NCBI RefSeq assembly: GCF_900094565.1
Contig: NZ_FMAF01000005.1
Location: 496,001-560,000 of the forward strand
Origin: Martinezella lusitana
GTDB taxonomy: Bacteria; Pseudomonadota; Alphaproteobacteria; Rhizobiales; Rhizobiaceae
DNA length: 64,000 bases
Reading direction: 5' to 3'
The notes beneath the pieces were generated by a model. It searched no databases. It was not told the DNA's origin and worked only from the letters and a program-made list of their open reading frames with translations. This document shows positions 54,555 to 64,000 of the stretch, piece after piece. The first letter of the stretch is position 1. The number at the start of each line of letters is the position of its first letter. Position numbers and translations under genes: made by a program.

Positions 54555-56147
54555 TTGAAAACAAAGAGCTATGCATTGGGATTGGCGCTCGCTCTTTCGT
54601 TGCCCTGCCTTGCCTACGCCGAAGATCCCGCACCGGGCCCGGCAAATACTACCATCGACCTGAAATACTGGATGGAGTTCGCGAAGCAAGGAAACGCCGC
54701 AGCGCAATATGGCCTCGGCTATCGCTACGCCAACGGCCAGGGCGTGGAGCGTGACGATGCACAGGCGGTCGAATGGTATGAGAAAGCCGCCGCCCAGGGG
54801 AATGCCCAGGCCCAATACGCCCTCGCCTACATGTATTCGAACGGCCGCGGTATAGATGCCGACCAGAAACAGGCGAACGATTGGTATCTGAGGGCCGCGC
54901 AACGCGGCAACGCCGACGCGCAATATGCCATAGGCTATTCGTTGGCGAACGGCCGAGGCATGGATGCCGACAACGAACAGGCCGTCAACTGGTACCAGAA
55001 ATCCGCAGCCCAGGGCCAGGCGCAGGCGCAATATGCCCTCGGCTACATGTATGCCAACGGTCTCGGCGTTCAGCAGGATTACGCCATCGCCCTCGGCTGG
55101 TATCGCAAGTCTGCCGACCAGGGCCGTACCGATGCTCAATACGCGCTTGGCCATATGTACGACAACGGCCAGGGCACGGCAGAAGATCAGGCAGGAGCCA
55201 TAGACTGGTATAGAAAGGCTGCCGATCAGGGATACGCGCAGGCCCAATATGCTCTCGGCTACGCCTATGCCAATGGTAGGGGCGTCGAACGGAGCGATGC
55301 CGATGCTTATTCCTGGTACAGGAAAGCTGCGGACAAAGGTCGCGCCGACGCACAATACGCGGTTGGCTACAGCCTCGCGAACGGATTGGGTGTCTCGCGG
55401 GATTATAGACAAGCGCTGCAGTGGTATCGAAAGTCAGCCGATCAAGGGCGCTCCGACGCGCAATATGCTCTCGGCTACCTCTATGCCAACGGTCAGGGCG
55501 TCAAGGCCGACGAAAGCGCGGCGGTGAAATGGTATCGAAAATCGGCTGATCAGGGCGACGCACAGGGTGAATACGCCCTCGCCTTCATGTATTCAGGCGG
55601 TCGCGGCGTTGCGAAGGACTACGGCAAGGCGCTCGAATGGTATGGCAAATCCGCCGATCAAGGCCAGGCGGACGCGCAATATGCCCTTGGCTACATCTAT
55701 CAGAACGGCCAGGGAACCGCACCGGACAAAACGGCCGCGGCAAGCTGGTATCGCAAGGCAGCCGACCAGCACAATTCCCAGGGTCAGTATGCGCTCGCCT
55801 ATCTCTATTACCAGGGTGAAGGCGTTGCGAAAGACTATGGACAGGCCGCCGATCTGTTTCGAAAGGCCGCCGAGCAAGGCGATGCCCGCGCTGAATACGG
55901 TCTGGGATATATGTATTATAACGGCTATGGGGTGCCGAAGGATTCCGGAATCGCCGCCGACTGGTTCAACAAGGCGGCCGCCAAGGGGTTGCCCGAAGCG
56001 CAGCACGGTCTCGGCTACATGGAAGCCAACGGTGAAGGCCCGATCAAGGATCTTGGACCGCTGGGTCAAGGGCGCTCCGCCGACGGCGGCACCGGCGATT
56101 CCCTTGGCTGGATCACCCTTCGCCTGCTGATGGCGCTTGTGCCGTAG
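54555..56147 (+). CDS. Sel1-repeat (SLR/TPR-like) secreted protein, 13 repeats
   Basis: The 530-residue protein has a signal peptide (KTKSYALGLALALSLPCLAYA-EDP) and thirteen 36-residue Sel1 repeats of consensus AQYALGYMYANGxGVxxDxxxAxxWYRKAADQG (about residues 40-505). Sel1 repeats make alpha-helical solenoids that bind proteins. The repeats share a distinct consensus from the next gene. The last 30 residues (GPLGQGRSADGG onward) do not continue the repeat and may be a degenerate fourteenth unit. No catalytic domain is seen. Partners are unknown. Confidence 0.88.
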   Translation: MKTKSYALGLALALSLPCLAYAEDPAPGPANTTIDLKYWMEFAKQGNAAAQYGLGYRYANGQGVERDDAQAVEWYEKAAAQGNAQAQYALAYMYSNGRGIDADQKQANDWYLRAAQRGNADAQYAIGYSLANGRGMDADNEQAVNWYQKSAAQGQAQAQYALGYMYANGLGVQQDYAIALGWYRKSADQGRTDAQYALGHMYDNGQGTAEDQAGAIDWYRKAADQGYAQAQYALGYAYANGRGVERSDADAYSWYRKAADKGRADAQYAVGYSLANGLGVSRDYRQALQWYRKSADQGRSDAQYALGYLYANGQGVKADESAAVKWYRKSADQGDAQGEYALAFMYSGGRGVAKDYGKALEWYGKSADQGQADAQYALGYIYQNGQGTAPDKTAAASWYRKAADQHNSQGQYALAYLYYQGEGVAKDYGQAADLFRKAAEQGDARAEYGLGYMYYNGYGVPKDSGIAADWFNKAAAKGLPEAQHGLGYMEANGEGPIKDLGPLGQGRSADGGTGDSLGWITLRLLMALVP

Positions 56148-56204
56148 CATTCGCAAAAAGTTCGGCATTGATAATTTAATGGATCGTCGATTGAGGGGTA
56201 GATC

Positions 56205-57275
56205 GTGAATTGGAAGAAGGGGGCCGTCGGATTGCTCTTCGCGCTGGCATCCATGGGCGTGGCACATGCCGATATCGGCCAGAACGCCCATGACCGCGGA
56301 GACTTCAAATCGGCATTGGACTATTGGCGCCCACTGGCAAACAAGGGGGATGTCGCGGCCCAGATCAAGCTCGGCCAGATGTATGAGGAAGGTGACGGCG
56401 TCCCGAAAAATCTCACGCAAGCCCTTAGCTGGTACAAAAAAGCAGCCGACCAGGGCAATGCCGAGGCGCAATTCAATGTCGGCACCATGTATGACCAGGG
56501 TGAAGGCATCGCCACCGATAAGAGCCAGGCGGTCCTGTGGTACCGAAAGGCTGCGGCACAGGGAAATGCCAATGCGCAATACAATCTCGGTGTGATGTAC
56601 GACACTGGCGAAGGCCTGCCGCAGGACAAGTCGCAAGCTTTCGCCTGGTATAACAAAGCCGCCGAACAGGGTGATGCGGATGCAGAGTACAATGTCGGGG
56701 TCATGTACGATCAGGGAGATGGCACGGGCAAGGATAAGAGCCAAGCCGTCGCTTGGTATCGAAAGGCCGCCGACCAGGGCAAGGTCGAGGCAGAATATAA
56801 CCTGGGCATCATGTATCGCGATGGCGAAGGTGTCGCCAAGGATGGTGCCGAAGCCCTGTCCTGGTTCCGCAAGGCGGCCGATCAGGGAGATGCCGACGCC
56901 CAGTACAATATCGGCGCCATGTATGCCGATGGTGACGGGATCACGCAGGACGATACCCAGGCGATCGCATGGTTCCTGAAAGCCGCGGCACAAAATGACG
57001 TCGAAGCGGAATACAATCTCGGCGTCATGTTCCGCGACGGAGAAGGCGTTGCCAAGAACGCGGTTCAGGCCGTCTTCTGGTTCGAAAGAGCGGCCTCGCA
57101 TCGCTATGCCGACGCGGCCTATAACCTCGGCATCATGTACCGAGATGGCGATGGCGTTCCGGCCGATCCGGCCAAGGCTCTCGAATGGCTCCGCAAGGCC
57201 AAGAGCCTTGGTTATGATGGCGGCTCGGATGACGAGCAGGACGAGCCGTCGGACGGGAAGACCATTCCGATATGA
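56205..57275 (+). CDS. Sel1-repeat secreted protein, 8 repeats
   Basis: The 356-residue protein has a signal peptide (NWKKGAVGLLFALASMGVAHA-D) and eight Sel1 repeats of consensus AEYNLGVMYRDGEGVAKDxxQAxxWFRKAA, then an acidic tail GGSDDEQDEPSD. Its repeats resemble each other more than those of the upstream protein (NLG instead of ALG, RDGEG instead of ANGxG), so each gene has been homogenised independently. It starts 57 bp after the first Sel1 gene. Confidence 0.88.
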   Translation: MNWKKGAVGLLFALASMGVAHADIGQNAHDRGDFKSALDYWRPLANKGDVAAQIKLGQMYEEGDGVPKNLTQALSWYKKAADQGNAEAQFNVGTMYDQGEGIATDKSQAVLWYRKAAAQGNANAQYNLGVMYDTGEGLPQDKSQAFAWYNKAAEQGDADAEYNVGVMYDQGDGTGKDKSQAVAWYRKAADQGKVEAEYNLGIMYRDGEGVAKDGAEALSWFRKAADQGDADAQYNIGAMYADGDGITQDDTQAIAWFLKAAAQNDVEAEYNLGVMFRDGEGVAKNAVQAVFWFERAASHRYADAAYNLGIMYRDGDGVPADPAKALEWLRKAKSLGYDGGSDDEQDEPSDGKTIPI

Positions 57276-57430
57276 GACGACCCGTACAGGTCAGCCGGCG
57301 CCGCTCCATTTTGTCGACGGCGTCTCATCCCTCTCCAGCGAATCGCCGCAAACCATGCTACCTCCTGCAACTCGAAGTACGTCATGCTGCGCCTGACGGC
57401 TGCAACGCCGACTGAAAAGCGGGGGAACAC

Positions 57431-58267
57431 ATGAGTTTTGCAGCCTCGGATCGCCAAATGGCTTCCTTGCCGCCGCGCCATTTCTGGCGGCGGCTCGGTG
57501 CCTATCTGGTCGACATCATTATTTTCCAGATCGTTTTCACGTTTCTGTTTCTCGCCGTGTCGAAGGTGACCCCGTGGGACATGACGCTGCCGTTTCTCCA
57601 GAACCAGCAGTGCACCGAAACGACCTCGGGACCGCTCATTCCGAAGATAGAAGCCGAATGGCCGCTGCAGCCGGGCGAAACGAGAAGCAACCAGCTGTGC
57701 CACATATCCTGGCTTGGCAGCAAAGGATACACCGTCTTCGTTTCGAAAGTCGTTTCGCAGCAGGGAACGGGAACGTCCATACGTGCCGTCTCCGCACCGG
57801 TAGACGACAATGGAAATCCGATCGATCCAAGCGTTACGATGCGGCCATCATCCAGCATCGTTCTCCTCCTCCTGCCCCTTGCGTTCGCCTACGCCTCAGC
57901 CAGCGGGAAACGAACGCCAGGCAAGCGATTGCTCTCGTTGCGCGTGACGACCGTCGAAGACGGTCCGCTGGCCCTCGGTTTGGCGGCAAAGCGCGAGATA
58001 TTCAAGTTTCTGCCGTTTGTGCTGATCGCGATCTTCAATCTCGTCAGCCTGTTTCTCCTGCCGTCGTCCTTGCCGCCCTTCGAACAATTGATCCAGCAGG
58101 CCCGCGATCCCAACCTTTTCACCGCCAGCGGCCTCTTTGCCCTGACCGGCGCGCTGGCACCGATGCTGTTCGTCTTCACGCTTATTTGGTGGCTCTACCC
58201 GCTGATCGTATGGCGTGGCCAGACCTTCTACGACCGCTTCTGTGATACCAAGGTCGTCAAGGGCTGA
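57431..58267 (+). CDS. RDD-domain membrane protein
   Basis: The 278-residue protein has an N-terminal Arg-rich stretch, then RRLGAYLVDIIIFQIVFTFLFLAV at about residues 20-43, which carries the RDD-type RLGAYLVD motif, followed by a hydrophilic domain (about 55-135) and further helices around 140-160, 190-220 and 240-265. RDD proteins are associated with envelope transport or osmotic stress. The insert between the first and later helices is larger than in small RDD proteins. It follows the Sel1 genes on the same strand. Confidence 0.82.
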   Translation: MSFAASDRQMASLPPRHFWRRLGAYLVDIIIFQIVFTFLFLAVSKVTPWDMTLPFLQNQQCTETTSGPLIPKIEAEWPLQPGETRSNQLCHISWLGSKGYTVFVSKVVSQQGTGTSIRAVSAPVDDNGNPIDPSVTMRPSSSIVLLLLPLAFAYASASGKRTPGKRLLSLRVTTVEDGPLALGLAAKREIFKFLPFVLIAIFNLVSLFLLPSSLPPFEQLIQQARDPNLFTASGLFALTGALAPMLFVFTLIWWLYPLIVWRGQTFYDRFCDTKVVKG

Positions 58268-58385
58268 GCCACTTACCCGCACAGTGTCTCGACGATGGGG
58301 GATTGCCTTGGCGGCGGAAGACATGAAAGACTGCCGCAGGCCGGGACATGTTTTGCTGCTTCTTCTCATCAGAGGATAGATCGCC

Positions 58386-58901
58386 GTGAATCTGAAATAT
58401 GCCGTACTTCCCTCCTCGTTTTTGCCATCCGTTCGCATGGCATTGCTCGCCTCAGCCATCATCCTGCCCCTGTCACCGCTGCCGATCGCAGCGACGCCCG
58501 CCGAGGCCGCGCCTGGCTCATGCTGGTCGCTGCTGCAGAGCAAGTTCGGTCCGCAGATCGAGAAGTCGGTGAACGAAGCCGATCCCTGCAAGAAGCTGCC
58601 GGGTGTCGATCACAAGGAAAAATTCGAGGTCAAATCGCTCGATGTCTGCGATGGCCCGACCGGCGACGTGCAGATCAACGCGCACGCCGAAATGGAATGC
58701 AAGTCGCATGGCCTGTTGAAGACGACGATCAAGGGTCAGCTAGACGCATCCATGACCGTCGATGTCGGCGCCTGCCACATCACCGACCTGCGCCTCGGCA
58801 TCAACGGCCCGATCGGCGAGCTGATATCCTCCGTCGGAGGATTGCAGGACCTCGCCCGCGGTTTCGCACAGGCGAAGATTTCCGAGATCTGCGGCAAGTA
58901 G
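58386..58901 (+). CDS. Six-cysteine secreted protein, unassigned
   Basis: The 171-residue protein begins with an N-terminal hydrophobic segment (LLASAIILPLSPLPIAATPA-EAA) consistent with a signal peptide cleaved near residue 40. The mature part has six cysteines (SCW, PCK, VCD, ECK, ACH, ICG), which could make three disulfides in the periplasm. I do not recognise the family. Start GTG with AGAGGA upstream. It ends at a strong hairpin. Confidence 0.7.
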   Translation: MNLKYAVLPSSFLPSVRMALLASAIILPLSPLPIAATPAEAAPGSCWSLLQSKFGPQIEKSVNEADPCKKLPGVDHKEKFEVKSLDVCDGPTGDVQINAHAEMECKSHGLLKTTIKGQLDASMTVDVGACHITDLRLGINGPIGELISSVGGLQDLARGFAQAKISEICGK

Positions 58902-58906
58902 ATCAG

Positions 58907-58929
58907 AGGCCGGCGAAAACCGCCGGCCT
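58907..58929. terminator. Terminator between convergent secreted-protein and MFS genes
   Basis: AGGCCGGCG (58907-58915) pairs with CGCCGGCCT (58921-58929), loop AAAAC. Confidence 0.8.
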
Positions 58930-58954
58930 TGCTTAAACGGGATGGCGAGCCGGT

Positions 58955-60205
58955 TCAGCTTTGCACGGCGCCATCTGCGTCGGCGGCGGCCTTATCGCCA
59001 AAACGAACCCCCTTCTTTTCGAAGCCGAAGCCGGCAAACAAGGCCACCACGACCGCGACGACGCAGGCGACGATCAGCAGCGCCGTGGCGTAGTCACCAT
59101 TCCACCGCTTTGCCAGTCCCGCCTGGATCGAGGCGTTGCCCGACGCCAGCAGGTTGCCGAGCTGATAGGCAAATCCGGGGAATGTGCCGCGCACTTCATC
59201 CGGCGACAATTCGTTGAGATGCACGGGCACGATGCCCCAGGCGCCCTGCACGAAGAGCTGCATCAGGAAAGCGCCGATCGCGAGCATCACCGGCCCTTGC
59301 CCGTAGACCCAGAGCGGCGCGACGGGGATCGCCAGAAGCGCGGCGATGATGATCGCGCGTCGCCTGCCGATGCGCTGCGACAGCACACCGAAAGACAGAC
59401 CGCCGACGATCGCGCCGATATTATAGACGATGGCGATGGCGCCGACCGTGTAGGAATCATATTGCCGCTGGGCTTCCAGGAAGGTCGGGTAGAGATCCTG
59501 CGTGCCATGACTGAAGAAATTGAACGCAGTCATGAGAAGCACCGCCCAAATGAACAACGGAATATTCTCACGCAACACGGTGAGGAATGGCCGTTGCGGC
59601 TTGGATTGCCGCTGCACAAAGGCCGGCGATTCCTGCACGCTGCGGCGGATATAGAGCACCAACAGCGCCGGCAGTGCTCCCACGACGAACATGCCGCGCC
59701 AGCCGATGATCGGAAACAGCAGGAAGAAAACGATCGAGGCGATCAGATAGCCTGAGGGGTAACCCGCCTGCAGGATGCCCGAAACAAGGCCGCGCGAATC
59801 CTCCGGTATGGTCTCCATGACAAGCGATGCGCCGACCCCCCATTCGCCGCCCATGGCGACCCCGAAGAGGGCGCGAAGGACGAGGAACATCGTCAATCCC
59901 GTCGAAAAACCCGTCAGGAATTCGAAGACCGAGTAAAGCAGCACATCCACCATGAGCGTGACGCGCCGGCCGTAACGGTCGGCGGCGAGGCCGAAGATGA
60001 GCGCACCGATCGGTCGCATCGCCAGGGTGAGGAAGATGGCGACGGCAACCGCCGGAACATCCGTGTGAAACTCCTCGGCTATGTGCTTGAGAACGAAAAC
60101 CAATATGAAGAAATCGAAAGCATCGAGCGTCCAGCCCAGATAGGCTGCGATGACGGTGTTTCGTTGCTGGGGGGACAAGGAACGTAAGCTATCCAATGCG
60201 GTCAT
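58955..60205 (-). CDS. Major facilitator superfamily transporter (SHS-like)
   Basis: The 416-residue protein has twelve predicted transmembrane helices. The stretch AYLGWTLDAFDFFILVFVLKHIAEEF, the loop LAADRYGRR between helices 2 and 3, and PEDSRGLVSG are typical of the sialate/lactate-type and aromatic-acid symporters of the MFS. A carboxylate substrate is inferred from family only. ATG 60205 or 60208 (adjacent) follows GGAGG; 60205 gives the better spacing of 7 nt. It diverges from uvrB. Confidence 0.85.
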   Translation of the reverse strand: MTALDSLRSLSPQQRNTVIAAYLGWTLDAFDFFILVFVLKHIAEEFHTDVPAVAVAIFLTLAMRPIGALIFGLAADRYGRRVTLMVDVLLYSVFEFLTGFSTGLTMFLVLRALFGVAMGGEWGVGASLVMETIPEDSRGLVSGILQAGYPSGYLIASIVFFLLFPIIGWRGMFVVGALPALLVLYIRRSVQESPAFVQRQSKPQRPFLTVLRENIPLFIWAVLLMTAFNFFSHGTQDLYPTFLEAQRQYDSYTVGAIAIVYNIGAIVGGLSFGVLSQRIGRRRAIIIAALLAIPVAPLWVYGQGPVMLAIGAFLMQLFVQGAWGIVPVHLNELSPDEVRGTFPGFAYQLGNLLASGNASIQAGLAKRWNGDYATALLIVACVVAVVVALFAGFGFEKKGVRFGDKAAADADGAVQS

Positions 60206-60488
60206 CATGATCCTCCGACCGGATGGCGGCGGCGAGGCGGGCAATTCCGGATGCCGTCGAAGCTGGGGGAACCCGGCGCTGGCCGGGCATGTCGACGTTG
60301 CGGTGGTTCCTCCTTCGGCGCCTGTGAGGATTGCGCTATGCGGACTTTCGGATCGGCGATAACGCACCAGCCGCCTCTGGGTTGTAACACATTCGACATC
60401 ATCGACGAATGGAAAAATCCGCTACGCTGTTTCCCTTTTGTACTCTTTGCCCCTTCACATCGGCGCGTTCTGTCGCCATATTCGCCGC

Positions 60489-63332
<2,844 letters not shown>

Positions 63333-63338
63333 AGGCAT

Positions 63339-63375
63339 CGGCCTCAACGGAAACCCGTTGCCCGAGGCCGCCCTT
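63339..63375 (+). terminator. uvrB terminator
   Basis: CGGCCTC (63339-63345) with GAGGCCG (63364-63370) and AACGG (63346-63350) with CCGTT (63355-63359) form a bulged stem followed by CCTTTTATG. Confidence 0.75.
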
Positions 63376-63528
63376 TTATGAGGAGTGGCGCACGCGAGCA
63401 TCGAGCCATGTCTTGCTGGCAAGGCGCCTGCTCCTACATGACATCATGTGAGGAGGACCGCTGAGGGATGTGAGGCGCTCGGCCGCAGCTCGTTTTGGCG
63501 GGGAAACGATAGACCACGGGAGAGACCG

Positions 63529-63987
63529 ATGTCAGAGCCTCTAGTCGTCCGCCGCGAGACTCATGTCTCGGCGCCACCCGCCGCATTATTTGCACTGCTG
63601 ACCGACCCCGAAAAGATCCTGCGCTGGATGGGCACGGAAGCGCAGATCGAGCCGCAGCCCGGCGGCCTCTATCTGGTCAACGTCACCGGCACCCGCTTCG
63701 CGCGCGGTTCGTTCCGCGAGGTCGTCCCGGTTCATCGCCTGGCCTACAGCTTCGGCTGGGACGGCAGCGAGGAGGTTCCGCCGGGGTCTAGCCTGGTCGA
63801 GATCGATCTGATCGAGGAACCACCGAACGGAACGCTGCTTCGCCTCACCCATACCGGCCTGCCGACAGCGGAGCAATGCGAAGGCCATGCGAAGGGCTGG
63901 GCCCATTATCTCGATCGTCTCGCCGAAGTCGCGGTCGGACGCGACCCCGGCCCGGACTGGTGGCACGGGCAAGACGGCCAGCGCTGA
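63529..63987 (+). CDS. SRPBCC/AHSA1 domain protein
   Basis: The 152-residue protein has the AHSA1-type START fold: VRRETHVSAPPAALFALLTDPEKILRWMG, GGLYLVNVTGTRFARGSFREV and RLTHTGLPTAEQCEGHAKGW. Its ligand is unknown. ATG 63529 has GGGAGAG upstream. It resembles the gene at 35789 in fold but shares little sequence. It is the last complete gene in the window. Confidence 0.83.
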   Translation: MSEPLVVRRETHVSAPPAALFALLTDPEKILRWMGTEAQIEPQPGGLYLVNVTGTRFARGSFREVVPVHRLAYSFGWDGSEEVPPGSSLVEIDLIEEPPNGTLLRLTHTGLPTAEQCEGHAKGWAHYLDRLAEVAVGRDPGPDWWHGQDGQR

Positions 63988-64000
63988 CGGTGCTCGAGAC

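Noticed and set aside
53784..57101. Long minus-strand ORFs antisense to the Sel1 genes
   Set aside because: Periodic composition comes from the repeat DNA on the other strand; no start site and no recognisable domains.
54555..57275. CRISPR-like periodic DNA
   Set aside because: The 108-bp periodicity encodes 36-residue Sel1 units with in-frame variation; there are no identical repeats with unrelated spacers.

Overview
The window looks like a piece of the main chromosome of a fast-growing rhizobium (Rhizobium/Sinorhizobium/Agrobacterium group). Evidence: high GC, typical alphaproteobacterial proteins (Usg, DUF2059, DUF1289, a UvrB with long terminal extensions, class II DAHP synthase), rhizobial-style intergenic palindromes, and moaA, gor, rpiA and fumC homologues that read like Rhizobium proteins. 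Assignment rests on reading translated proteins; no database search was run. No rRNA, tRNA, CRISPR array, insertion sequence, phage or integrase gene was seen.

Layout. 0-8.6 kb: a DUF1003 membrane protein, an antitoxin with a frameshifted RelE/ParE toxin, a GFA-like protein, aroF-type DAHP synthase, glutathione reductase (gor), a DUF2059 secreted protein, rpiA, gph and a membrane-anchored aspartic protease. 8.6-18.4 kb: an L,D-transpeptidase, class II fumarase (fumC) and class I fumarase in tandem with palindromic repeats between them, a GGDEF protein, a divergent hydrolase/MarR pair and an LtrA-like protein. 18.4-27.1 kb: DUF971, moaA, an MBL-fold hydrolase, a VOC/WYL-regulator pair, a large chemoreceptor, a DMT exporter, and mobA-mobB (molybdenum cofactor, complementing moaA). 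27.1-36.3 kb: a Pro/Gln-rich OmpA-like protein, a polar amino-acid ABC importer without an adjacent ATPase, usg, a DUF2270 membrane protein, a TPR-methyltransferase, and a tightly coupled GST-ArsR-AHSA1 operon behind a strong palindrome.

36.3-45.4 kb: a complete sulfonate utilisation set (ssuA, ssuD, ssuC, ssuB on the minus strand), a beta-hydroxyacid dehydrogenase, an Lrp regulator, a nuclease/uracil-DNA-glycosylase-like pair, a membrane histidine kinase and diacylglycerol kinase. 45.5-51.3 kb: cobT and cobS (end of B12 synthesis), a DUF1289 protein, a second retropepsin-like protein, a DMT exporter and an ABC-2 export pair. 51.3-58.9 kb: an envelope-flavoured stretch with a candidate small RNA, a small membrane protein, an extensin-like lipoprotein, a thioesterase, two tandem Sel1-repeat proteins, an RDD membrane protein and an unassigned six-cysteine secreted protein. 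58.9-64 kb: an MFS transporter, uvrB and an AHSA1-like protein.

Most genes are housekeeping or ordinary accessory metabolism. The features most worth following are the Sel1/RDD/secreted-protein cluster, the candidate sRNA near 51.6 kb, matched motifs 82-84 bp upstream of ssuD and ssuA, the palindromes at the MarR and GST-ArsR promoters, and the toxin gene whose reading frame breaks in a C run. I found no clearly new multi-gene system.
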